Positions 1 through 12,046 of a stretch of DNA of 64,000 nucleotides are shown here, in pieces (positions within the stretch are counted from its first letter, which is position 1; each line of letters begins with the position of its first letter). Source of the stretch: Gadus chalcogrammus. Its lineage: Eukaryota > Chordata > Actinopteri > Gadiformes > Gadidae. The notes below the pieces were generated by a model. It was not told the origin of the DNA. It ran no database searches and saw nothing but the letters and a program-made list of their open reading frames with translations. Location of the stretch: assembly GCF_026213295.1 (NCBI RefSeq), contig NC_079419.1:9932788-9996787 (forward strand), read 5' to 3'. The position numbers and the translations under genes are program-made.

Positions 1-652
1 CTCACTAAAACCCGACGCAGGACCATAAAGGTTCTAGACCGCGTCGAAGCATCTGCGTGGTCATTGCGTTGCGGGAACGCGGAACCATAATCACCACTTA
101 AGTGACTAGTTTGTCAGATATCAGAACCTACATTTCACCAGCTTACTATGTCACTCTATTATTCATTACGTATCACCTGTTTGTCTCTGCCATGTAGAGC
201 GTAAACAGGAAGTACTTCTGGCTGGAGGGATCTCTTAACTCATTATCCCCCCCCCCCCGCATTTTGTAGGCTAAATAGATTCAAGTAGTTCCGCTATCGA
301 TTAAGCTACTTAATGGAGGGAGCTTTTCCTGATGGAACAGTGCAATAACTGGTGGGGGGGCAATAGTGCAATAACAAGTGGGCAGCGCAATCATCCTTAT
401 GGATGCATTTTTTATACTACTTACTTATTGGTGGAACTCTAGGGGTGTGTGTGTGTGTGTGTGTGCGCTTGGGCAGTGCCTAGACTGTTTTTTATAATGG
501 GTTTCAGAGTGGGGGTGATGCCATGTGTTTGAGTAGTGCCGTGTGTTTCATGTTTTATGTATGTCTATGTAAAATCTTTATGTATGTGTCGCCGATGCTC
601 TCTGTGTGCTCAAAGCAAAGACAATTAAATGCTTACTTTGCTCTTTACCTAG
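1..652. other. Intronic DNA upstream of the first visible cc2d1 exon
   Basis: No coding exon was found here. Bases 1-95 resemble, in inverted orientation, the element at about 8036-8280 (shared words such as gcgtggtcattgcgttgcg), so this is probably a MITE remnant. A short GT tract lies at about 446-464. The 3' end (641-652) is a pyrimidine-rich acceptor ending in AG at 651-652. Confidence 0.6.
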
Positions 653-3600
653 TGCCTGCGGCAGCCCAGGCAGCTGGCCCCCCCACGGCCCCCCCCACGG
701 CCCCCAGGGACGTGCTAGAGGCCCTGGAGCAGCGGAGGGCCAAGTACGCCGAGGCCAGCGCCCAGGCCAAGGCCGGCGGGGACGACCGCAAGGCCCGCAT
801 GCACGACCGCATCGCCAAGGTGAGCGGGCCGCGCTGGGGCAGCCTCACAGCCTGCGTGCTAAACAACAGTTTTGTCGTACCACTTTGCTGCGTTGTCGGA
901 CAGACGTGTATTTTTTACCACAAGCATTTCTTTCCCCAAAAAACAACGACAAAAAATAAATAATAAAATTAAAGGGTGTATCAGCGATGATGGGTGACGT
1001 CACTTCTGTTGTATTTGACCCCAAACAAACAGAGCCAGCTCGCCCCTCCCTTCGGCGTTTTCGTGCATCCAGTAAAAACGATCACGAATAACCCCAGCGC
1101 ATAACCCCACAACACCCACCCCTTGTCGGTGATTGTTTGGAATACTATTCATTAAGGTTTTGATTGTATGTTTTTTTTTCATTGGTTTTTATGTACGATC
1201 TCGGGGCACAGGCTGCCTACAGAGAAGCGTTTTTTTGACGGCCTGCTTATGGGGCGGCCAGCTAGCGGATCATGAGGAAAGATCCGATGAATGTGACCAT
1301 TTATGTTTCGGCCTAGAACCGCTGATAAAACCGTGAACATAAAACGTCAGTGTCATATGCCCAGACTCCTCCCTGAGCAGACTGCCCCAGATAATTTTTG
1401 TTCACCACCCCAACGGGGGATGTGTTACTGTCAACTGATCTTCAAACCACCGGTCCTCTACCAACCCGTGTCAATGCTCCCGTGGACGTCCATGTAAAAT
1501 AGCACTTGCAAATCGCCGGAGGGTCCCTGACTGAAACCCTTCTTCCCGCTGACTTGCTACAGCAATACCAGAGTGCCATCCGAACACACAAAGCGGGGAA
1601 GCCGGTGAACTTTGAGGAGCTCCCCACCCCACCGGGTGAGAAACCCCCCCGTCTTCCCCTCCTGTCCTCCCAGTTGCAGGGGACATATTATACCACCAGG
1701 TGTGAGTGTGATTAGCCGTTACAAGCCGTTTTGGTAATGTGCCGCTTCTGACATCACAGGTGGGCGTGTCCACCTAGATGTATGACGGATAGATTTCAAA
1801 CGGCTTGCAATGGCTAATCACACTCGCACATGGTGGAATATTATGTCCCCTTTAATTAACCACAGACATACGTTAACTTCTTATCAATAGCTGTCCATGT
1901 TTTTTCCAACCGCTGTGAAAATGACCAGTGGTAGTAGCCACTGACCACCTCTAGAGTCTGCGTGTGTTCTGCAGGATGCTGGGACTCTTTTGCATATATT
2001 TAAAGGAGTTGTAGACTGTGTAGAGAAACAAGTACGCATTCATACACAAACAGATGCCCACACAGCTGTGGATATTATCTTAAACTCGATAGGCGTCGGT
2101 AGCAGAATACGGTCATGGCTTGGAATAATGGTATAGTTGAATCTATTCCTTTTCTGATAATGTATCAATAGTGTAACGGCAGCTTAAAATACTTGAACTG
2201 GTGTTTAAACTTTACAGTAAACATATACCTGGCATGCTTTGTATGTTTTGGTTTGGTTTGCTTAGTTGCGAGTACTAATACTGCCTACGCATTCCATATT
2301 TCCAAACTTTAGGATACCTCACGTTTTTTGTTCTATGTTGCTGACTAGGATATTGATTTGATATAAAACAATGGAGACAAACCTCTCTGATAATCAAAAC
2401 GCTGATTGTGTCCTCAAGGCTTTCCTCCAATCCCTGGCCAGAAGGGGGCGGGAGCTGATCAGGGATTGGCTGCTGCGCTGGAGACAGCCAATCAGCTTGC
2501 CACGACCGACCCTGCAGATGTGGATGAGGACGGAGAGGAGGTAGGTCAACATTCGTGGAGCCACCTACCATGTCTGGTTTCACCACGCCACTTGTGAAGC
2601 GTTTCAGCTGTGCTTCCTCACCCTTCCCTGGGTCATCCTAGGGCTGGGCGATTTGGCCAAAAACCTAACATGATTATCGAATTTAAGAGATTATTTCCTT
2701 CAAGTGAAAAATACATTTTTTTTTTTAAGTTTGGATTTTATTTGAAGAATAACAATGATCAACAAAAGAAAAATAAGTAAAACACTTCTCCCACTTTGGT
2801 GCGTGCCTCCGTTTAAGATGTTGGAATACATGTGATGTGCTTCCCCCTATGGTTGCCTCAGACTTTAAGCAAACTCTACCACTCTCTTTTTTCACTGCAT
2901 GTTGATATTTAACCCAAAAAACGTCAAACTAACCCTAACCCTAACCCTAACGTCATTATTTTTATTTATTCTTTTATAATCGATTTTGTTGAAAAAAAAA
3001 ATCGTCCTAAACCATTCATTCGAATTATGATTAAAAATGGGTTAATCGTCCAGCTCTAAGTCACCCTAGTTCCTTCCTCTCGACCTCAGGACCAGGTCTC
3101 TCCCACCAAGCCCACCATGGCGGTGCCCCCCATGGTGCAGCCACAGCGGAAGAAGTCCAGCGCTTCCTCCCCTGACAGTGAATCTGCCAAAGAGGGACTT
3201 TCACCCACAGGTCAGACCCTCAGAAACACTTGTACAGCTCCCTTTTTAATTTAGAGACAATTTTCAATTGGTTATATATAGTGTCTGCTTAGCTCAGGAG
3301 GTAGAGCGGGTTGACTTGTAACCGGAAGGTTGCTAGTTCGATCTCGAGTGTCGAGGTGTCCCCTGAGCAAGACACCTCACCCTAACTGCTCCCAACGAGC
3401 CGGCTGTCTGTTTGTGTATGAACAGTCGCTTTGGATAACAATGTCCGCTGAATGCCATAAATGTGACTGGTTATGTTTATTGATGGGCCCACTGGCAAAG
3501 CCAAATCAAACACAGCCTGAAAGAGAGTGTGTGTGTGTGTGTGCGTGTGCGTGTGTGTCCGGTGCAGGCACACAGCAGCTGGACTTCCTGGAGGGCCGCA

Positions 3601-6600
3601 GGAAGCAGTACATGAGGGCGGCTCTACAGGCCAAGCAGAAGAAGGACTTGGAGCAGGCTAAGGGCTTCCTCCGCTCCGCCAAGGCCCTGGAGCCCCTGAT
3701 AGAGGCGGCACGGGCCGGAAACCCCGTGGACATCAGCAAGGTGTCTCCCACTGCCCCTCTGGGCCTCGGTCGCCTAACGGCCATCTTGGTTGCTAATCGC
3801 TAACTGGGTGATGCAAAGTTACAGATTAGAACAGGACACGGCTTGAATCTTTGTCGACTCGCATTAAACTTTTGTGTTGCGGGATACCTTCGTGTTATCT
3901 TATCTAGTTTAGTCTACTAACCCTACCCTGTAGAAATCAATTCGGTAAATCGTCTTCTGAAGGATGCGTTTGCGTATTACTTTATTTTCTGAAGAATCGG
4001 TATGTATCGGTAACAAAACAAAAAAAAAACTGCGTAACTCCACTTCCTTGTTTCCGGCCCAGTCACTGTGCCGTTTCCCCCCTTGGGAGTTCGGCGATAG
4101 GATTGTCAAACTTCTGGATGGGAGATTAGTTCAATACTAATGCGTATGCTGTGTGTTCCAGGTGCCGTCGCCCCCTGGTGACGAGGATGAGGACTTCATC
4201 CTCGTGCACCACAGTGATGTGCAGCTCTCGGAGAAGGCAGAGGAGGTCTACGCACAGCTCCTCAAGATCCTCAAGGAACAACACGAGGTAGAGCGCTGGT
4301 TCGCTGTTGCCATTTTGATAACGGCATGTTATAGTGGGTTATTATCACATTTAATTATGTATTCATACTGCTGTAGTTTCTTGAACTTTCTTCTCTCTTT
4401 TGTTATATGTTGTTTCTTTGGGGCCTTGCAGATATTTTATCGTGTGTCTTTTGTGCCCCTCGTCTAGAAATGTCGGACCTACTCCAAACAATTCACACAC
4501 CTGGGGAACATCACAGAGACGACAAAGTAAAGTATTCTTTACATTTCTTTAAAGTTATTTGCTGGCTTGTGTAACAGTAAGTTGTAGCTCTGAAGGTGCG
4601 TTCACACCAAACGCGAAGGGACGACACAATCCCATACAAAGTGGATGTAGAGACGCGAATTGGGTGAATTATTCGCTAGAGAAAACCGGCGACAAGTTTT
4701 GATTTGTCGCACCACACTTTTGCCCTGCGCGGGCGAGCCCGTTCACGAGGATTTGCAGCGCGACGAATTCGCTCGAGTTGAAATATTTCAACTCTTCCGC
4801 AGCATTCGCGTGATGACAGCCAATCAGCGTTCAACAGCGTGGCCACTGAGTGACATGTGTAACGTAACAGCCAACTAGCGTTCAACCGGCCAACCGTTCC
4901 CTGCAGTGCAGTTCGGCGTGAACCACAGCAAATTTGCCTGACAAAACTTGCACAGCGACAGTTTATGATTTGTTGCGCGACAAAACTTGGGCGACAACGC
5001 GAACGGGCGACAAATGTGTCTTCTGGTGTGAACGCACCTTGACGTTGGAGGAGAATTGCACGTGTCCTCCTACAACTAAACTCGCTCTCACAAAGCACCT
5101 AACTGGACTCAGCCTTAAAGGTTGTATCAGCGATGTTAGGCCGAAACATAAATGATGACATTCATCTGATCTTTCCAACCGATCCGCTAACTGGCCGCCC
5201 CATAAGCAGGCCGTCAGTAAAAACGCGTCTCTGTAGGCAGCCTATGCTCCGAGATCGCACACAAAAACAAATGGTACTACCAACCACTCAAATCCTAAAT
5301 AAATGGTATCCAAACCAATCACCGACAAGGGGTGGGTGTTGCGGGGTTTTGCGCTGCGTTCATGGTCGTTTTTACTGGATGCACAAAACACTGAAGGGAG
5401 GGGCGAGCTGGTTTGGTTTGTTTGGGATCTCGCTTCCATTACCAACTGAAGTGACGTCACCCAACAGTGCTGATACAACCTTTAAGGGAACCCACATAGA
5501 ATCTCTCCAACGCCGTCTGTCTGACTCCCTGCCCCCCCTCCCCGTCTCCGTGTCCTACCAGGTTCGAGAAGATGGCCGAGAGCTGTAAGAAGAACCTGGA
5601 GATCCTGAGGCTGTCGCAGGCGCGGGGGCTGGACCCCCCCAAGCACCACTTTGAGGAGAGGACCCATCGCACCGTCAGGTAGGGGGACACCACAGACCCA
5701 GAGCCCGGTCCGAGCCCCGTCCTGACGCCTTCTGTCCTGACGGCTTCTGTCCCGACCGTGTTCCTCAGCTAAGGCGTTCTGTCCCGACCGGGTTCCTCAG
5801 CTAAGGCGTTCTGTCCCGACCGGGTTCCTCAGCTAAGGCGTTCTGTCCCGACCGTGTTCCTCAGCTAAGGCGTTCTGTCCCGACCGTGTTCCTCAGCTAA
5901 GGCATTCTGTCCCGACCGTGTTGCTCAGCTAAGGCGTTCTGTCTTCTCCTTGCCCTCAGGATCTTCCCGGAGCTCAGCAGTACTGAGATGGTGGTGGAGT
6001 TGGTCAAAGGCTTGAATCTACCCGCTCCTAGTGGTAAGCGTCCGCACTGGTGCTCATTATGGGATGAGGGAGTGTTTAAACCTTTCTATAGGCCGTTCTA
6101 GTTAAATGGGCTTTTTCGCATGCACTCACATAGTTTCACTGTGGGGACTATTCAAAACAAATCCTCTCCTCTAGGTATCCAAGCAAATGACCTGGATGCA
6201 TACGTCAAGTTTGACTTCCCCTATCCAAGCACAGTAAGTAGCGCACCCCAATGGGAAATCATTCCACCAGATTCCTGTGCACCTATTCCTTGTTTCAACA
6301 CATCGGCTTCCTGTTTAACCAGGAGAAACCTCAATCCCATAAAACGGCGGTCATCAAAAACAACAATTCACCAGGTGAGCCACCACCTCTCAGAGGATGG
6401 GATTCCTGTGTGTCATTTAGGCTGAACGATTTGTGGAAATAATATTATTGCGATTATTTTGACCAATATTGCGATTGAGAATTAATATGCCGTTTTTTTA
6501 AAATTGATTAACTTCCTTATGTTATCTGTTTTATTCACTAAAAAGGCAATAAATCTTTCTTTAATATGACCAACACAACATTGGATGCAGTCAACACATA

Positions 6601-7156
6601 AACTGCTCTTTCCTTTAGGCCAGCTTTATGTGTTGAGATTAATTGTTTTGATAACCTTTAACCTATAATCTTTTTTACTGGATTGAATTGTAAAATAAAA
6701 TAAATATTAATCTTGCTAATTTCCAGTCAGATACGATAACAAAACAAACCCCAAAAAAAACGGCCTATATTTTCTTATTTTTTTGCGCAGCCTTTGCGAT
6801 TTGCATATCTCGTTCTATTACATCGCGATTTCGGTTTTACTTTGATTATTGTTCAGCCCTAGTGTCATTCAGCGGCCGGGCGGTCTGGTTACTGACGTGT
6901 TTGCCGTCGCTCTGCCTCCCCAGAATACAACCAGAGCTTCACGCTGACCATCAACCGCAACCACCGGGGCTTCAGGAGGGTGCTGCAGTCCAAGGGCCTC
7001 AAGCTGGAGGTCCTGCACAAGGGGTCCGTCTCAGACACACACACACAGACACACACACACTCAGAGACACACACAGAGACACACACACACACACACACAT
7101 ACACAGACAGACACACACACACACACACACAGAGACACACACACACAGAGACACAC

Positions 7157-7239
<83 letters not shown>

Positions 7240-9392
7240 CACACACACACACAGAGGCACACACACAGAGACACACACACAGAGACACACAGTCACAGAG
7301 ACACACACAGAGAGACACAGAAACAGAAACACACACACACAGAAACAGAAACACACGCACACAGAAACAAGCAGAAACACACACAGACAGACAGACAGAC
7401 AGACAGAGAGACACACACATACAGAGATAGACACACAAATGCAGAGAGACACACACAGACACAGACAGACAGACAGTCAGTTATTTTTAATTTGTTTGCC
7501 GCTCTACCATTTCAATCTTAGTTCAATGCAATCTGTGCTGTAAATATTTGGTCAAATGGACATTACTAGGTGCAGGTCATCATGACCTAGGTCAGGTCAT
7601 CCAGCTTGACAAAAACATGAGTGTGGAAGAGAACGGCCCACAGTGCAGTAGGTTCATCCAAAGAGATCTCTGTACGGATCATGTATCCACACTGTGTCCG
7701 CATCGGTGACCATGGGCAACGAGCCCACCAAAACACCGAAACATATACAGCTATGTGCACAAACTCTGAATTAAGAAGCGGCTACACAAACAAGTGACCC
7801 TGACACCGATACGGAGGAGCTTTTGGTTGTTGTTGTTGTGGTGAGACGGTGATGTCATCCCCTCTCCCTTCGTCATGTGACCCCAGGGGGTTCCTGCGCA
7901 GCGACAAGGCGGTGGGCTCGGCCGTGGTGAAGCTGGAGCAGCTGGAGAGCCAGAGCGAGATCAGGGAGATCGTTGAGGTGAGGCCGCGTCCACCCTGCCG
8001 GCTCACAGTCCAACGGTGGAGGCTTAGCGGCTGGTTGTGGTCCCACGTTCACGCAACGCAATGACCACGCAGACGCTTCGACGCAGTCCTAAACCTGTAT
8101 GGTTCTGCGTCAGGTTTTAGTAAGCGGACCAATCACAGCCCTTGCTGCTGCGTCACCTCGACGGAAGGCTAATATTTTTGGGAGGCGCACGTCAGGCCCT
8201 TGCGGTGGACGCAAGGAGGGTCCACAAGGACGTAAGGGGTCCGTAAACCCCTTGCGTTACGTGGACGGTGGGAACATAATCAGCCCTTTAGCGGTTAGTC
8301 CAAAGCAGCCCTGTGAAGCTGCAAACAATCAAAACAAGCAATCTGTGTATCTGAGTATCTGCAATAATAAATAGCTTTACAACCTAAACGATGAACGCGA
8401 CTGGGCTGAGGAGCTATAGGAGTCAGAGATACATACATTTTACCATTTGCAAGGAAAGAAAAAGGTCAGGGTTACATATTAAAACCATTGCTTGTCCATT
8501 GCTGTCCTACTACTCAGGCAGATGAACAGGCAACATTCTTAAGGTGGGAGTGTGATAAGCCGTTACAAGCCGTTTGGGAAACCTGGTGGACACGCCCACT
8601 TGTGATGTCAGAAGAGGCAGATTTTCAAAACGGCTTGTAACGGCCAATCCCACTCGCACCTGGTGGCATAATGTATCACCTTTTTGAGGTGACCTTTGGA
8701 CCCTGGTTACAGTAGATATCCTATATCCTCCTCGATTTGTTCTCTGTTCACCGTGAGCCCACAAGGCCCTAGCTTGTAGCTCCTAGCTTCTAGCTCCTAG
8801 CTTCTAGCTCGCAGCGCGCGTCTCTCACCAGCGCGTCGTCGTCTCCACGGTTACAGGTGATGGACGGCCGGAAGCACACAGGGGGCCGCATCGAGGTGAA
8901 GGTGCGTCTGAGGGAGCCTCTGAGCGGACAGGACCTGCAGACCTCCACGGAGCGCTGGCTGGTGCTGGACCAGTCCCAGGTAACCCCCCCCCCCCCGAGA
9001 CCAGGCTCCAGTGCTACACCCTCTCATGTGCTTTTCAAAGTAAAAGATCGTAATTGTGGCCATATTGTCCTGCTTACCCCTGATGACAATTCTACCTCGA
9101 TTCAATTTTTGTTATACTTATCTATATTATATATCTCTAACTCTATATCTCTCTATCTTGATAGATAGTATAATATCAATCTATCTAACAGTATAATATA
9201 TACTGTTACATTGCCCGCCAGTATAATATAATATGTACTGTTAGTATATATTTATATTTTTGGAGAACACAACGGGTCAATGTTAAACGGTTCCGTCTTT
9301 TCTGTGATGTTTCTCAGAGAAGGGTTTAATTTTTGCCTTTGAGTGAGCCTCTCTTCGTTGCTTTTGTTTTTGTTCCACAGGTTCTTCTTTAG
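653..9392 (+). CDS. cc2d1a/cc2d1b: CC2D1A/CC2D1B-family protein (coiled-coil and C2 domain, Lgd homologue), 3' part
   Basis: Fifteen coding exons: 653-819, 1563-1635, 2419-2540, 3090-3210, 3568-3740, 4162-4287, 4468-4526, 5562-5678, 5960-6033, 6175-6233, 6323-6374, 6924-7023, 7887-7977, 8857-8979, 9381-9392. All introns are GT-AG and the phases are continuous, giving about 488 residues; the 5' exons lie before the window. Two DM14 repeats are visible: exons 1-2 ([14 protein letters not shown] to [10 protein letters not shown]) and the 3568-3740 exon ([12 protein letters not shown] to GNPVDISK). A C2 domain (RIFPELSST to RWLVLDQSQ) spans the exons from 5960. Family members bind ESCRT-III/CHMP4 through DM14 and act in endosomal sorting and signalling. 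The A and B paralogues cannot be separated from this part. The last exon adds only Val-Leu-Leu and the stop. The donor at 7024 (GTCCGT) is weak. Transposons and microsatellites interrupt most of the larger introns. Confidence 0.92.
969..1338 (-). mobile_element. TTAA-flanked non-autonomous element, copy 1
   Basis: It begins TTAAAGGGTGTATCAGCG and matches, in inverted orientation, the better-preserved element at 5115-5485 (shared internal words include gtgacgtcac, tttttactgg and the Phe-rich GGCCGAAACATAAATG end). The far end near 1338 is degraded. TTAA at the ends is typical of piggyBac-type insertions; no transposase is encoded. It sits in a cc2d1 intron. Confidence 0.7.
1694..1840. mobile_element. 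Short foldback MITE (partial copy)
   Basis: Inverted arms read caccaggtgtgagtgtgatt on the left and the complement on the right (aatcacactcgcacatggtg). Inside, gcgtgtccacctagatgt is shared with copies at 8543, 25740 and 26805. It lies in a cc2d1 intron. Confidence 0.7.
2639..3059. mobile_element. hAT-like non-autonomous element
   Basis: Terminal inverted repeats are TAGGGCTGGGCGAT and, at the right end, the complement of TAGAGCTGGACGAT. The flanks gtcatcct and gtcaccct are a possible imperfect 8-bp target duplication, as expected for hAT. The interior is AT-rich with no open frame. It lies in a cc2d1 intron. Confidence 0.7.
2930..2951. repeat. Interstitial telomere-like CCCTAA repeat
   Basis: About three and a half TAACCC units lie inside the hAT-like element. 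This is a short internal tract, not a chromosome end. Confidence 0.8.
3280..3475 (+). mobile_element. tRNA-derived SINE
   Basis: The head has an A-box-like tract (TAGCTCAGGAGGTAGAGCG) and a B-box-like tract (GCTAGTTCGATCTC). The body reads cctgagcaagacacctcacc and the tail gctttggataacaatgtccg. The same body recurs at 29.5, 31.4 and 47.6 kb. It lies in a cc2d1 intron. Confidence 0.8.
3525..3560 (+). repeat. (GT)n tract directly upstream of a cc2d1 3' splice site
   Basis: A GT/GC-GT run ends 7 bases before the AG at 3566-3567 and takes the place of a normal polypyrimidine tract. Confidence 0.85.
4593..5040. mobile_element. MITE with AAGGTGCGTTCACACC terminal inverted repeats
   Basis: Starts aaggtgcgttcacacca and ends with its exact complement (tggtgtgaacgcacctt). 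The interior is rich in GCGACAA motifs and contains a perfect 20-bp palindrome at 4775-4794. No clear target duplication was found and there is no coding capacity. It lies in a cc2d1 intron; a hAT-like origin is likely but not shown. Confidence 0.8.
5115..5485 (+). mobile_element. TTAA-flanked non-autonomous element, copy 2
   Basis: Begins TTAAAGGTTGTATCAGC and ends GCTGATACAACCTTTAA, an exact 17-bp inverted repeat with TTAA at both ends. The interior is shared with 969-1338. The structure fits a piggyBac-type MITE. It lies in the cc2d1 intron 4527-5561. Confidence 0.85.
5740..5943 (+). repeat. 32-bp minisatellite carrying splice-acceptor-like units
   Basis: Six near-identical units contain cgaccgtgttcctcagctaa. 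It lies in the cc2d1 intron just before the true acceptor at 5958-5959. Each unit ends in a pyrimidine-rich run plus CAG, resembling a 3' splice site. Confidence 0.9.
6418..6861. mobile_element. hAT-like MITE with intact 8-bp target duplication
   Basis: Ends are TAGGCTGAACGAT and GTTCAGCCCTA. The 8-bp direct repeat GTGTCATT occurs exactly at 6410-6417 and 6862-6869. The 444-bp element is AT-rich and non-coding. It is inserted in the cc2d1 intron 6375-6923. Confidence 0.93.
7033..7476 (+). repeat. (CA)n/(GACA)n microsatellite complex
   Basis: Mixed CA and GACA/GAGACA repeats, with a pure GACA block near 7160-7236, start about 10 bases after the weak donor at 7024. Open frames across this tract are artefacts of the repeat. 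Confidence 0.95.
8036..8280. mobile_element. MITE with imperfect inverted ends
   Basis: The left end (gtggtcccacgttcacgcaa) is imperfectly complementary to the right end (cgttacgtggacggtgggaa). A related fragment lies inverted at 1-95. No coding capacity. It lies in the cc2d1 intron 7978-8856. Confidence 0.6.
8543..8664. mobile_element. Short foldback MITE (partial copy)
   Basis: The arms gggagtgtgataagccgtta and the complementary taacggccaatcccactcgc enclose acacgcccacttgtgatgtc, the core also seen at 25740-26023. It lies in a cc2d1 intron. A TAGCTCC/TTCTAGC short repeat follows at about 8768-8815. Confidence 0.7.

Positions 9393-12046
<2,654 letters not shown>

Noticed and set aside
2930..2951. 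Telomere or chromosome end
   Set aside because: Only three and a half TTAGGG-type units, inside a transposon in a gene intron.
3285..3345. Candidate tRNA gene
   Set aside because: It has A- and B-box-like motifs but no acceptor-stem pairing was evident, and the downstream SINE body and tail repeat elsewhere.
6862..7543. Long open frames rich in Thr-His, Arg-Gln-Thr-Asp or Cys-Val
   Set aside because: They are translations of CA/GACA repeats. The same applies to frames over microsatellites at 10.3, 20.0, 22.7, 37.8, 45.9, 47.2, 49.5, 56.2, 56.8 and 57.0 kb.
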